A stretch of DNA of 64,000 nucleotides from Streptomyces sp. NBC_01446 (GTDB taxonomy: Bacteria; Actinomycetota; Actinomycetes; Streptomycetales; Streptomycetaceae): NCBI RefSeq assembly GCF_026340095.1, contig NZ_JAPEPO010000001.1, forward strand, positions 7,088,501 to 7,152,500. The letters are read 5' to 3'. Position 1 is the first letter of the stretch. Every line of letters begins with the position of its first letter. Positions 33,511 to 42,857 of this stretch are shown in pieces. The position numbers were made by a program, and so were the translations under genes. The notes under the pieces were generated by a model. The model did not search any database. It was not told where the DNA came from and saw only the letters and a program-made list of their open reading frames with translations.

Positions 33511-34497
33511 ATGAAGATCTGCGTATACGGCGCGGGAGCCGTGGGCGGTCACATCGCCGGACGACTCGGTGCAGCCCAGGCGGACGTCTCGGTCATCGCC
33601 CGTGGTCAGCACCTGACGGCCATCCAACAGCACGGACTGCGGGTGGAAACCCGTGAAGGCGAGCTGGTCTCGCACCCGGTGGCCACCGACCGTCCCGCCG
33701 ACCTGGAACCGCAGGACATCGTCATCGTCGCGGTCAAGGCGCCGACCCTTCCGGCCATCGCCGAGCACATCGGTTCGCTGCTCAAGAAGGACGGCCTGGC
33801 GCTGTTCGTCCTGAACGGCGTCCCCTGGTGGTACTTCCACGCGCACGGCGGGTCGTTGGACGGCACCAGGCTTCAGCGCCTCGACCCCGAGCGGGCACTG
33901 TGGGACCACGTCGGCCCCGAGCGAGCCGTGGGCGCGGTTGCCTACACGGCGGGCAGCGTGATGGCACCGGGAGTGATCCGGGCCGAGAACCCGCGTAATC
34001 GCCTGCTCATCGGACGTCCCGACGGCAGCCCCGACGCGAGGCTCGATGAGCTCGCGTCGCTCCTTAACCCCGGCGGTCTGGAAGTCACGGTCACACCCGA
34101 TATCCGCGACGCGATCTGGGTCAAGCTGACGATGAACCTGATCGGAGGCTCGCTGGCCGTCCTCAGCGCCTCACCGATGAAGGACGTTCTCGACAAGCCC
34201 GCGGTCGCCGGTACCGCCAAGGCGATGGCGACCGAGGCTGCCGCCATCGCCCGCGCCCTGGGTTGCGACCCGGGAGACCCGGAGGAGGGCCTGGCCAAGC
34301 TGGCGAAGTCCGGCCACCTCCAGAGCATCGCGCAGGACCTGCTGGCCGGTCGTCCCATGGAGATCGACGCCATGTTCCGGGCCCCTCTGGACCTGGCCGG
34401 ACGTCTGCAGGTCCCGACCCCCAACCTCGACCTGGTGATCGACCTGGCCACCCAGCGCGCCCGCGCCGCGGGCCAGTATCAGGACACCAGTAGCTGA
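33511..34497 (+). CDS. Ketopantoate reductase family protein (PanE/ApbA)
   Basis: 328 aa. GAGAVGGHIAGRLG NADP loop, VKAPTL, catalytic Lys in DAIWVKLTMN followed by IGGSLAVLSASP, and the C-terminal helical domain. PanE-like proteins in catabolic clusters often act on other 2-keto or 2-hydroxy acids. It lies 38 bases after the HpcH aldolase, so it is probably co-transcribed. Not likely the housekeeping panE. Confidence 0.82.
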   Translation: MKICVYGAGAVGGHIAGRLGAAQADVSVIARGQHLTAIQQHGLRVETREGELVSHPVATDRPADLEPQDIVIVAVKAPTLPAIAEHIGSLLKKDGLALFVLNGVPWWYFHAHGGSLDGTRLQRLDPERALWDHVGPERAVGAVAYTAGSVMAPGVIRAENPRNRLLIGRPDGSPDARLDELASLLNPGGLEVTVTPDIRDAIWVKLTMNLIGGSLAVLSASPMKDVLDKPAVAGTAKAMATEAAAIARALGCDPGDPEEGLAKLAKSGHLQSIAQDLLAGRPMEIDAMFRAPLDLAGRLQVPTPNLDLVIDLATQRARAAGQYQDTSS

Positions 34498-34565
34498 CAG
34501 ATCCGACCTCGTACGAGCGTCGCCCCGAGCGCCCCGTAACCGGATGGCAACCCTCTCGAACCATT

Positions 34566-34594
34566 GACGAAGTCCCACAATGCTGGATACCGTC
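34566..34594 (+). promoter_or_regulatory. IclR-type operator 3
   Basis: GACGAAGTCCC, 7 bases, TGGATACCGTC. It sits in the 400-base gap before the MFS gene at 34898 and has two changes in the arms. The rest of the gap holds a short inverted repeat (34635-34666) and no gene that I can see. Confidence 0.65.
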
Positions 34595-34634
34595 AATTTG
34601 TCACCGCGAGGAGTTATGCGCCGCCGCCGCTGAG

Positions 34635-34666
34635 CCGCTGACACATTTGTTGATGTGTCACAGCGG
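34635..34666. repeat. Imperfect inverted repeat upstream of MFS gene
   Basis: CCGCTGACACAT at 34635 pairs with ATGTGTCACAGCGG, with a 2-base bulge. It may be a second operator or a leader hairpin for the MFS unit. The 230 bases after it show nothing else. Confidence 0.4.
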
Positions 34667-34897
34667 AACCGGCAGGTCAGCCCGGTTGAAACGGCCCACT
34701 GGGGCGAAGAGGCGTCGCCCCACCCACACACCGTCGTGTTCGCGTTGTTGTGCACCGAGCACCGAGCCAAAGGCAAGACGCATGATCGGACAATGTCGAT
34801 CGAACCCATGCGGGCATAGCAACACCCTCCTGTTCGCCCACCCTGCCGGTTCCTGTGATGTCACCACCCGCCCGGTACGGCCCGGAGGTGTCGGCTG

Positions 34898-36322
34898 ATG
34901 GATACACACATCAACGCCGGCCGCCGACTCGACAGTCTCCCGATAGGGAAGTTCCACCGGCGCCTGGCACTGCTGGTCGGCCTTGGCTTGTTCTGCGACT
35001 CCTTCGACAACACACTCTCGGCCGGTGTGTTGGCGTCGATGCTGGACTCCGGCTTCTCGACGCTGGGCCTCAACTCCGTCTTCCTGTCGGTCACGTTCGC
35101 CGGCCTCGCGATCGGGGCCGCCTTCGCGGGCTGGCTCGGCGACCGGATCGGACGCGCCTTCGCCTTCCAGTTCAGCCTGGCGCTCTTCGGGATCCTCGCG
35201 CTGTGCGCGGCGATGGCGCCCTCCATGGAGGTGCTCATCGTCCTGCGAGGCCTGATGAGCGTCGGACTCGGAGCCGAGTACGTCATCTGCTACGGCATGA
35301 TCACCGAGTTCATACCGGCCGGCCGTCGAGGGCGCTACCTGGGCCTGCTCGGCGTCTTCGGCGGAGTCGGTGTCTCGATGTCGTCGATCCTCGGATGGGT
35401 GGTCATTCCCGCGCTGACCTGGCGCGGCATGTTCGTCATCGGAGGCCTGTTCGCACTGGGCGCCTGGTGGCTGCGCCGAGGGCTGCCGGAGTCCCCGCAA
35501 TGGCTGGAGTCGCGCGGCCGGCACGAGGAAGCCGAAGCCGTGATCCGGCGGATCGAAAAGGAGTCCGGCATCCCGAGCCGGCAGACCGACCCGACTCCGT
35601 TCACGCACAACGCAGTTGACGCGGTGGAGGAGAAGGCCGAGTGGGTGCCGATCACGGTGCTGTTCTCACGGCCTGTCATCCGGCGCACCTTGATGGCTCT
35701 GATCCTCACCGTCACCTGCCTCTTCGGCTCCTACGTCGTCACCGGCTGGATGCCCACGTTCTTCGTGGAGCAGGGGATGACCGTGTCGAAGTCCCTGGGA
35801 TTCAACGCGGCCATCATGTCCGGCTACGTGGCGGGCCCGCTGGTGTGCATGTTCATCGTGGATCGCCTCGGTCGGCGCACCAGCATCATGCTGTTCGGAG
35901 TGCTCTCGGCGGTCTTCGCCGGCCTCTATCCGTTCATGACGGCTCCTGCGCTGGTCATCGCCGTCGGCTTCGTCCTGGTTGCCACGGTGGCGTCGTTCCT
36001 GACACTGGGCCTCGGCACGACCCCGGAGTTCTTCCCGACCGCCTTCCGTTTCCGCGGCGGCGGCTTCTCCCAGACCGTCGGCCGCATCGGTCTGATCTTC
36101 TCCCCCTTCGTTGTCCTGTGGTTGTTCAACAGCTCCGGAGTCCTCGGGGTGATCCTGGCCGTCTGTGGCATGTACGTCGTCGTGACCGTGCTCAACGGCG
36201 TTGCCGGTGTGGACACGTCCCGTGACGCGCTGGAGCAGATCGCCCCCGGCGGTGATGACACCGATGATGTGTCGCCGGCCGTCACTCCCGCGGCGCCCCA
36301 GACCACGCCGCCCACCTCCTGA
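34898..36322 (+). CDS. MFS transporter, metabolite uptake type
   Basis: 474 aa, 12 predicted helices. TM1 has LGLFCDSFDNTLSAGVL; the A-motif is GWLGDRIGRAFAF; a hydrophilic central loop of about 60 residues separates the halves; a second A-motif is VDRLGRRTSIM. This is the pattern of the sugar/organic-acid:proton symporters (SP or AAHS groups). It starts the MFS-ADH-aldehyde dehydrogenase unit and probably brings in the substrate. The last 40 residues are Pro/Thr-rich and not conserved. Confidence 0.85.
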   Translation: MDTHINAGRRLDSLPIGKFHRRLALLVGLGLFCDSFDNTLSAGVLASMLDSGFSTLGLNSVFLSVTFAGLAIGAAFAGWLGDRIGRAFAFQFSLALFGILALCAAMAPSMEVLIVLRGLMSVGLGAEYVICYGMITEFIPAGRRGRYLGLLGVFGGVGVSMSSILGWVVIPALTWRGMFVIGGLFALGAWWLRRGLPESPQWLESRGRHEEAEAVIRRIEKESGIPSRQTDPTPFTHNAVDAVEEKAEWVPITVLFSRPVIRRTLMALILTVTCLFGSYVVTGWMPTFFVEQGMTVSKSLGFNAAIMSGYVAGPLVCMFIVDRLGRRTSIMLFGVLSAVFAGLYPFMTAPALVIAVGFVLVATVASFLTLGLGTTPEFFPTAFRFRGGGFSQTVGRIGLIFSPFVVLWLFNSSGVLGVILAVCGMYVVVTVLNGVAGVDTSRDALEQIAPGGDDTDDVSPAVTPAAPQTTPPTS

Positions 36323-36340
36323 CCATCAAGGAACGTAGAC

Positions 36341-37369
36341 ATGCAAGCAGTTGTTTTCCTGGGCGAGGGCAAGCTCGACCTCCGTGAGGTTCCCGACCCG
36401 GTGCCGGGGCCGGACGAAGTCGTCCTTCGCATCAAGGCGTCCGGCATGTGCGGCAGCGACCTCCACCACCTCCACGGCCCGCACCGCACCGGAGCGGAGC
36501 TGGTGATCGAGGGCCACGAGCCGTGCGGAGTCGTCGAGACGGTCGGCGACGCCGTACGCCCGAGCGAGGCCAAGGTGGGTGACCGGGTCATGGTCCACCA
36601 CTACGACGGGTGCCGCACCTGCCGCTACTGCCGCTCCGGCTGGACGCAGTACTGTCCGAACGCGCGCACGGTGTACGGCGGTCTCGACGGTGACGGTGGC
36701 CACGCGGACTTCATGAAGGTCCCGGCGCACACGCTCATCCGCCTGCCCGACGAGCTGTCGTTCAAGACCGGCGCGGCCATCTCGTGCGGCACCGGGACGG
36801 CCTTCGGAGCCATCAAGCGGGTCGGCCTGTCGGCGGACGAGACCGTGGCTGTCTTCGGACAGGGGCCGGTGGGCCTGAGTGTCACGATGCTGGCCAAGGC
36901 CTTCGGTGCCCGGGTCATCGCCGTCGACGTCGAGCCCTCGCGCCTGGAGATGGCGAAGAAGTTCGGCGCCGACCATGTCATCGACGCGACGCAGCAGGAC
37001 TCCGTGGCCGCTGTCCGCGCACTGACCCGCGACGGCGCGGGCGCGGACAAGTCCATCGAGTGCAGCGCCAATTCCGCCGTGCGGCGTCAGTCGGTCCAGG
37101 CGCTGCGTCAGTGGGGCACCGCCTGCATGGTGGGTGTCTTCGGCACCATCGAGCTGGACAGCCAGGAACTCATCCAGCTGCAGAAGACGGTCGTGGGCTC
37201 GCTGACCTTCAGCAAGAACCTCCAGGAGGAGTGCGCCCAGTTCGTGGCCGAGCGAGGCCTGGACGTGGAGTCGTTGTTCACCGACGAGTTCCGCCTCGAC
37301 GAGGCGGAGCGGGCCTACGAGTTGTTCGACCGACGCGAGATCGGCAAGGGCGTCTTCGTCTTCGACTGA
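36341..37369 (+). CDS. Zinc-dependent alcohol dehydrogenase family protein
   Basis: 342 aa. Catalytic zinc Cys in KASGMCGSDLH and GHEPCGVVE; structural zinc lobe HYDGCRTCRYCRSGWTQYC with four Cys; Rossmann VAVFGQGPVGLSVTMLAK. It shares length and unusual VMVHHY-GC-CRSGW features with the ADH at 56695-57735, so they are paralogs. AAGGAACG precedes the ATG. It lies 18 bases after the MFS stop. Confidence 0.88.
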   Translation: MQAVVFLGEGKLDLREVPDPVPGPDEVVLRIKASGMCGSDLHHLHGPHRTGAELVIEGHEPCGVVETVGDAVRPSEAKVGDRVMVHHYDGCRTCRYCRSGWTQYCPNARTVYGGLDGDGGHADFMKVPAHTLIRLPDELSFKTGAAISCGTGTAFGAIKRVGLSADETVAVFGQGPVGLSVTMLAKAFGARVIAVDVEPSRLEMAKKFGADHVIDATQQDSVAAVRALTRDGAGADKSIECSANSAVRRQSVQALRQWGTACMVGVFGTIELDSQELIQLQKTVVGSLTFSKNLQEECAQFVAERGLDVESLFTDEFRLDEAERAYELFDRREIGKGVFVFD

Positions 37370-37424
37370 CATCGGACGTCGAAGTCCCACGACGCGGCAT
37401 CGAAGGCCAGGCGAGAGGTAAGCA

Positions 37425-38924
37425 GTGAGCACATTCCAGCAGAACGTCGCACCGAGCGAGCAGGCACGGGCCTTCCTGTCCCGCGCCGCGCACCAGCACT
37501 TCATCGACGGTGAAAGTGTCCCGGCCGGGTCCGGACAGACACTGGCGACCATCAACCCCTCGACGGGTGAGGAGCTGGCGCGGCTCGCAGCCGGCGACCA
37601 GGCGGACGTCGATCGCGCGGTTCAGGCGGCACGCCGCGCGTTCAACGGCCAGTGGAGCACCTGGACTCCCTACGGGCGCCAGGCGCTCCTGACCCGGATC
37701 GGGCAGATCCTCGACGAACGGTTCGAGGAACTGATCCAGATCGAGGCCCTGGACATGGGTGCACCGGTCTCGCGGCTGCGGGGCAGCAAGTCGGCCCTGC
37801 TGAAGATGGTGTCGTTCTTCGCCTCCCAGGCGGCCAACATCAGCGGCGAGACGCTGATGAACGGCATCCCCGGCGACGTCACCACGATGACGTTGAAGGC
37901 GCCCGTCGGAGTCGTCGGCGGCATCATCCCCTGGAACGGCCCCCTCAACGGCCAGTTCTGGATCATCGGTGCCGTCCTGGCCAGCGGATGCACCGCAGTG
38001 CTGAAGCCCTCCGAGGAAGCCTCCCTGTCGGTGCTGCGGGTGGCGGAGATCCTGCACGAAGCCGGTGTCCCGGCAGGAGTCATCAACATCGTCACCGGCC
38101 TCGGCAAGGAAGCCGGCCACGCTCTTGCGGCCCACCCCGACGTCGACCGCATCGCCTTCACCGGGTCTACCCAGACCGGCCGCAGCATCATCGAGGCGTC
38201 CACCACGAACATCAAGAAGCTGCAGCTCGAACTCGGCGGCAAGTCGGCGGACATCGTGTGTGCGGACGCCGACCTGGACAGGGCGGTACCGGGCGCTGCC
38301 ATGGGTGTGTTCGCCAACTCCGGCCAGATCTGCTTCGCCGGCACACGCGTTCTCGTCCAGCGTTCCATCGTCGACGAGTTCACCGAACGACTGCTGGCGT
38401 TCACCGACACCCTGAGCATCGGCTCCAGCCTGGACGACACCGCCACCCTGGGCCCGCTGGTCTCCCAGGCGCAGCTGGACAAGGTGCTGTCCTACATCGA
38501 TGTCGGCCGCGCGGATGGAGCCCAACTGCTCCACGGGGGTGAGCGGTTGGCAGGCGAGCTGAAGAACGGCTACTTCGTGCAGCCGACCGTCTTCGGCGGT
38601 GTCACCAACGACATGCGCATCGCCCGCGAAGAGATCTTCGGCCCCGTCCTGTCGATCCTTCCGTTCGACGACGTGGACGAGGCCATCGCCATCGCCAACG
38701 ACAGCGAGTACGGCCTCGGGGGAGCGGTGTGGTCGCAGAGCCTGTCCACCGCCCTCAGCGCGGTCCACGGCGTACACACCGGCACGATGTGGGTGAACTG
38801 CTACGGCCACATCGACCCACTCGTCGGATTCGGCGGCACGAAGATGAGCGGCTACGGCTCCAAGGGGAGCGCCGCACACATGGACAACTACCTCTACACC
38901 AAGAGTGTCTACATCGAGCTGTAA
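37425..38924 (+). CDS. Aldehyde dehydrogenase
   Basis: 499 aa from GTG 37425. IPWNGPLNGQFWIIG, FTGSTQTGRSI, catalytic Glu in LELGGKSADIV and Cys in NSGQICFAGTR, end GGTKMSGYGSKGS. It resembles betaine- or gamma-glutamyl-type aldehyde dehydrogenases; the substrate cannot be fixed. Third gene of the MFS-ADH-aldehyde dehydrogenase unit and 25 bases before the LysR gene. Confidence 0.87.
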   Translation: MSTFQQNVAPSEQARAFLSRAAHQHFIDGESVPAGSGQTLATINPSTGEELARLAAGDQADVDRAVQAARRAFNGQWSTWTPYGRQALLTRIGQILDERFEELIQIEALDMGAPVSRLRGSKSALLKMVSFFASQAANISGETLMNGIPGDVTTMTLKAPVGVVGGIIPWNGPLNGQFWIIGAVLASGCTAVLKPSEEASLSVLRVAEILHEAGVPAGVINIVTGLGKEAGHALAAHPDVDRIAFTGSTQTGRSIIEASTTNIKKLQLELGGKSADIVCADADLDRAVPGAAMGVFANSGQICFAGTRVLVQRSIVDEFTERLLAFTDTLSIGSSLDDTATLGPLVSQAQLDKVLSYIDVGRADGAQLLHGGERLAGELKNGYFVQPTVFGGVTNDMRIAREEIFGPVLSILPFDDVDEAIAIANDSEYGLGGAVWSQSLSTALSAVHGVHTGTMWVNCYGHIDPLVGFGGTKMSGYGSKGSAAHMDNYLYTKSVYIEL

Positions 38925-38949
38925 CGGCTGCCTCGGACAGGAACGGCTC

Positions 38950-39822
38950 ATGGACGCACGGCAACTCGAATACTTCCTGGCCGTGGTCGACCACGGCAGC
39001 TTCAATCGCGCGGCGGCCTCCCTGCATCTGGCGCAGCCGTCGCTCTCCCAGGCGATCCGCAACCTGGAACGTGAACTGGACACTCTGCTGTTCCATCGCA
39101 TTGGCCGACGCATCGAACTGACAGAGTCCGGGCGGGCGATGATCGCGCCCGCCCGGCAGGTTCTGCGGGACATGGAGACCGCACGGGCCACGGTGGAATC
39201 GGTGAAGGGGCTGCGCACCGGACGGCTGGAGATCGCGAGCATGCCCTCGCCCGCGGTCCAGCCGCTGTCCGCGATGATCGGCGCCTATCAGCGTCACCAT
39301 CCCGCCATGCAGGTCGACGTCCGCGCCGTACCCACCGCCGATGCGGTGGTGGAGCACGTACGTACGGGAGCGGTGGAGATCGGCCTTGCGGGCACGGCCA
39401 CGGAGTTGCACTCGCCGGACGTGGAGGTGCATGCCGTCGCCCGACAGCGGTTCGTCGTGCTGGCCCCGCCCGACGGCCCGCTGCCACCGGGCCGGGCGGT
39501 GGCCCTGGAGGATCTGGCCGGTCTGACGGCGATCGTCGCGCCGCGGGGCACCAGGGCCCGTCAACTCTTCGACGAACTGCAAGAACGTGGTGTGCCCGTG
39601 CGCTACGGGGTGGAGGCCGGGCACCGTGAGGCGATCCTGTCGCTGGTGCTCCAGGGCACCGGGGTCGCCGTATTGACCGAGGCGTGGGCGGACCTGGCAC
39701 GCAAGGCGGGCGCGCTCGTCCTGGACCTGGAGCCGCCGGAGTACCTGCATGTCTCTCTGGTGTGCAGGAGCGCACCGCTCACCCCGGGGGCCCAGTCGTT
39801 CCTGGACTGCGTACTGAAGTAG
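38950..39822 (+). CDS. LysR family transcriptional regulator
   Basis: 290 aa. N-terminal HTH (FLAVVDHGSFNRAAASLHLAQPSLSQAIRNLERELDTLLF) and the LysR substrate domain (residues about 90-285). It lies on the same strand directly after the aldehyde dehydrogenase, so it is probably in the same transcript, which is unusual because LysR genes are commonly divergent from their targets. ATG 38950 follows GGAACGG. Confidence 0.88.
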   Translation: MDARQLEYFLAVVDHGSFNRAAASLHLAQPSLSQAIRNLERELDTLLFHRIGRRIELTESGRAMIAPARQVLRDMETARATVESVKGLRTGRLEIASMPSPAVQPLSAMIGAYQRHHPAMQVDVRAVPTADAVVEHVRTGAVEIGLAGTATELHSPDVEVHAVARQRFVVLAPPDGPLPPGRAVALEDLAGLTAIVAPRGTRARQLFDELQERGVPVRYGVEAGHREAILSLVLQGTGVAVLTEAWADLARKAGALVLDLEPPEYLHVSLVCRSAPLTPGAQSFLDCVLK

Positions 39823-39883
39823 ATCTCCCGACGGAACGGACCGTCACCACCCTCCGAGCACATCGACAAGCGGGAGCAGTGAG

Positions 39884-40678
39884 ATGAAGGTCGGAAACCT
39901 CGAGATCGTGCCGATCGTCGACGGCACTTCCCACGAACCCATAGAGAACGCGGTGTCGCACCCGGACGGCAAGATCTGGGACTGCGTGGACCACCCCACC
40001 GATGAGAACGGGCGCATCCGTCTGGACATCGGCTCCTTCCTCGTCCGGATCAAGAACCGGACCGTCCTGATCGACGCGGGTGGCGGTGTGTTCGCGGACG
40101 AGGGAACACGGACCGGTGCGCTTGTCGACAACCTCCGTCGTGCCGGAGTTGATCCGACGGACGTCACGGATGTCTGCTTCACTCACATGCACTGGGACCA
40201 CGTCGGCTGGTCGACAACCGACGGTGACATCACTTTCCCGAACGCGACGTACCGGATGCACGAGAGCGACTGGGCCTACTTCATGACCGGCCCGACCGCT
40301 GTGCCGAAGATCCGCGACCTGCTCATGCCGATCGAGTCACGAGTCGAGCCCATCGATGCCGAGGCCGAGCTGCTTCCCGGCCTGATCGCGCGTCCCGCAC
40401 CTGGTCACACACCCGGCACGACCATCTACGTGATCCACGACCAGGGCGAGCGAGCCCTTCTGCTCGGGGACACTCTCCACACCGTGGGTGAGCTGACCGA
40501 GCCCGAGTGGATGGGCATGTGGGACGTCGACCCTGTTGCGGCCGGCATCATGCGCCAGCGCATCGCCGATGAGCTGGCTGACTCCGGCGACCCCTTTGCG
40601 CCGGCCCACTTCCCGGAGCTGGCCTTCGGCCGGCTGGTCACCCTCGACGGGCTCCGCAAATTCTCCTGGGCGTCGTAG
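39884..40678 (+). CDS. MBL-fold metallo-hydrolase
   Basis: 264 aa. THMHWDHVGW gives HxHxDH; further zinc ligands are His in PGHTPGT, Asp in LLLGDTLH and His in PAHFP. The form fits the N-acyl homoserine lactonase / lactonase-like group. In a sugar-acid cluster a lactone hydrolase is plausible. Last gene of the plus-strand run. Confidence 0.85.
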   Translation: MKVGNLEIVPIVDGTSHEPIENAVSHPDGKIWDCVDHPTDENGRIRLDIGSFLVRIKNRTVLIDAGGGVFADEGTRTGALVDNLRRAGVDPTDVTDVCFTHMHWDHVGWSTTDGDITFPNATYRMHESDWAYFMTGPTAVPKIRDLLMPIESRVEPIDAEAELLPGLIARPAPGHTPGTTIYVIHDQGERALLLGDTLHTVGELTEPEWMGMWDVDPVAAGIMRQRIADELADSGDPFAPAHFPELAFGRLVTLDGLRKFSWAS

Positions 40679-40704
40679 TTTTCGTTGCCCGTCTGAACAG
40701 CAAC

Positions 40705-40772
40705 TCGCCTCTGGGCAAGGGCCGGTAGGGTAGTGCTCTTCGGGCTGCTCGGCTCCGGAGTCCCAGAGGCGA
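40705..40772. repeat. Inverted repeat overlapping ribosome site
   Basis: TCGCCTCTGGG at 40705-40715 pairs with CCCAGAGGCGA at 40762-40772 with a 46-base spacer. The second arm contains AGAGG, the only ribosome site of the gene at 40779, so pairing would hide it. Confidence 0.45.
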
Positions 40773-40778
40773 CTGCCC

Positions 40779-41732
40779 ATGAATCTCCGCCCCCTGACGG
40801 CTGGTTCCGATGACGCGATACACGCTGTGTGGCGGCTTCCCGCCGCTGATGCGATGCGCGGCCACCGAGCCCTTTGGTGGACCATCGGCCCCGCCGGTGA
40901 GCTTGCTGTCCTACTGGTCCACCGGCGATATCTGAACCGCTCCCGCTACATGAAGGGGTGGATCGGGTGGAGGCCGGAGATCCCGTTCACGGGGGAGCTG
41001 GTCACTGTCGCGGGACAGGAGGAGCGGCGCATCCTGGTGAAGGACATTCGGATGTGGCCCAGCCACTTGGCCCTGCTCCCGGATCGCCGTTTCCTGCTGG
41101 TGAAGGGGCGTACGTCCCGCAGCGAGCCCGAGGGGGCCTGGGCCTCCAACGCGGTGGTGTTCTCGCCGTCCGGAACGCCTGAGGCCGAGTTCTGTGTCGG
41201 TGACGACATTCCGGCCCTGGTCACCGACGCCCACGGAGGTATCTGGACGGCTTACGGGGATGAGGGCATCTACGGCGGTCACCCCGAGTCGGGAGCGGGC
41301 CTCGCAGGATGGGACACCCAGGGCCGGGCCTCGTGGGCTCCTCAGGGCAGACTGCCCGACCATCCACTGGAGGGCTGCACCGCCGCGACCGAGAACGAAC
41401 ACGTGTGGCTCGTCTGGTACTCCGGCAACGGCAAAGGCGGCACCTTCCTGACGCGGATCACTCCGTCCACTGGCGATGTCGCCAGCTACCGCAGCCCCGT
41501 TCCCGACCCCGACGGGCTCGCGATCCGCGGCAACAGGGCAGTTCTTACCAGCCGTCACCACAACAAGCGGTCCGTCGACCTCATACGTGCCGAACTCGAC
41601 GGCACCACCTGGACCGTCACCAGCCGCCGTCGGCTACGTGTGCCCGGCCGAGTCGTCATGAAGTGCGGGCAAGGCCGCGACGGTTCCCTTTGGCTCCGCA
41701 CGGGTGACACCTGGCTGCGCATCGAAGCGTGA
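40779..41732 (+). CDS. Hypothetical protein, beta-propeller-like pattern
   Basis: 317 aa, not recognised. Repeating strand-turn motifs (ALLPDRRFLLVKG, VFSPSGTPEAEF, VTDAHGGIWTAYGDEGIYGG, GRDGSLWLRTGDTWLRIEA) suggest a propeller of NHL or similar type. No signal peptide. It is convergent with the cupin genes that follow and its ribosome site lies in an inverted repeat. It may not belong to the catabolic units. Confidence 0.7.
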   Translation: MNLRPLTAGSDDAIHAVWRLPAADAMRGHRALWWTIGPAGELAVLLVHRRYLNRSRYMKGWIGWRPEIPFTGELVTVAGQEERRILVKDIRMWPSHLALLPDRRFLLVKGRTSRSEPEGAWASNAVVFSPSGTPEAEFCVGDDIPALVTDAHGGIWTAYGDEGIYGGHPESGAGLAGWDTQGRASWAPQGRLPDHPLEGCTAATENEHVWLVWYSGNGKGGTFLTRITPSTGDVASYRSPVPDPDGLAIRGNRAVLTSRHHNKRSVDLIRAELDGTTWTVTSRRRLRVPGRVVMKCGQGRDGSLWLRTGDTWLRIEA

Positions 41733-41747
41733 AGAACGTCAGCGCTC

Positions 41748-42230
41748 CTACCCGCTCTTGGTGAGGGGGAAGGAGGTGTACACGAACGTTGCCGGCCGGG
41801 GGCGCAGGTTTCGGAGGTCATGCATGCTGTCCCGCAATACGACCGAGTCTCCGACGCCGAGCGTCACTTCACCGTCTTCCAGCACGACGACCAGTTCACC
41901 GCTGAGCATCGTGATCACATGTAGAGAGGGGTCTGTGTGCAGGTCTGGTTCTGCGGGCCCGTCGGCATTCGCGGCCGGCACTGTGAGGATCCGAACCACG
42001 GCTCCTTCGGCCGGTGCGGCCGGCCCCAACGTCCAGTCGGGATCCGGCCGATCGTCCGGCCCGGCGGGGATGTCCCGCTGCTGCCACACCTCCTGGAGCA
42101 GGATCCCGTTGGAGAGCCGGGTGCGGGGCACGGCTCGCTCGTCGGTGACGACCGTGGAGGCGCCCGTGCTGTTGACACCCACGATCACGCGACGAGCAGA
42201 GGCGGGCATGTCGAGGTCCTCGCGTTGCAT
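41748..42230 (-). CDS. Cupin domain protein
   Basis: 160 aa. Cupin core in residues about 90-150 (SLHVITMLSGELVVVLEDGEVTLGVGDSVVLRDSMHDLRN). ATG 42230 has AGGGAAGG 4 bases upstream; the open frame further upstream is out of phase with the next gene. It is paired with the cupin at 42257-42784, which it resembles in plan. The two cupins follow an SDR and probably share its transcript. Confidence 0.82.
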   Translation of the reverse strand: MQREDLDMPASARRVIVGVNSTGASTVVTDERAVPRTRLSNGILLQEVWQQRDIPAGPDDRPDPDWTLGPAAPAEGAVVRILTVPAANADGPAEPDLHTDPSLHVITMLSGELVVVLEDGEVTLGVGDSVVLRDSMHDLRNLRPRPATFVYTSFPLTKSG

Positions 42231-42256
42231 GGCGCCTTCCCTTTCTGGTCGCGCGG

Positions 42257-42784
42257 TCAGCGGATCACGCTGATGTGGACGGCCGAGACCACGACGGGCT
42301 CGTCGGTCCGATTCCGCCAGGCGTGCTTGGTGCCGCGCTGAACGATGGTGTCTCCCTGCCGCATGGTCGTCTCTCCTGCGTCGAGCAGCACGCACGCCTC
42401 CCCGGAAATGACGGTGACGATGTCGATGGTGTCCGTGGTGTGCATGCCGGGTGCATCCGTCGGATCCACCGCGTCGGCGGCGCCCGACTCTGCCAGGATG
42501 CGCGCGTAGCCCCCTGCGTAGTCCCATTCATTGTCAGGGGCGAAGGCTGTGATGACGTAGTTGTAGCCGGCGGGTGGCGGCGGGATGACCGCGGCGTCGC
42601 CAGGGCCGTTCGGAGCCATCACCGGTGTGGGCACCTGGGTCGCCTGCCACAGGTGGTTCCGGGTGTAGCCATCCGCGACAAGGCGGTCGGTCGTCGGACC
42701 GTCGCTGACGAAGGTCGATCTGCCGTCGTCATCAAGTCCGGTGACGATCAGACGCGACTGAAATTCACGGTGCTCTCCAGCCAT
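42257..42784 (-). CDS. Cupin domain protein
   Basis: 175 aa. Cupin barrel near residues 110-170 (IVTVISGEACVLLDAGETTMRQGDTIVQRGTKHAWRN). The N-terminal half has no metal motif. ATG 42784 has AAGGGA 7 bases upstream; ATG 42802 would put the ribosome site inside the gene. It lies 73 bases after the SDR and 26 before the next cupin. Role not known; single-cupin regulators or isomerases are options. Confidence 0.82.
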   Translation of the reverse strand: MAGEHREFQSRLIVTGLDDDGRSTFVSDGPTTDRLVADGYTRNHLWQATQVPTPVMAPNGPGDAAVIPPPPAGYNYVITAFAPDNEWDYAGGYARILAESGAADAVDPTDAPGMHTTDTIDIVTVISGEACVLLDAGETTMRQGDTIVQRGTKHAWRNRTDEPVVVSAVHISVIR

Positions 42785-42857
42785 GCTGGTGTCCCTTTCC
42801 ATGTGGTGATGTGTTCGTCCGTGGGATGTATGCGTTGGTGGGATGTGCGGTGGGGTG

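Noticed and set aside
37278..39242. 654-codon open frame on the minus strand
   Set aside because: Antisense to the aldehyde dehydrogenase and LysR genes, which have full catalytic and HTH motifs on the plus strand.
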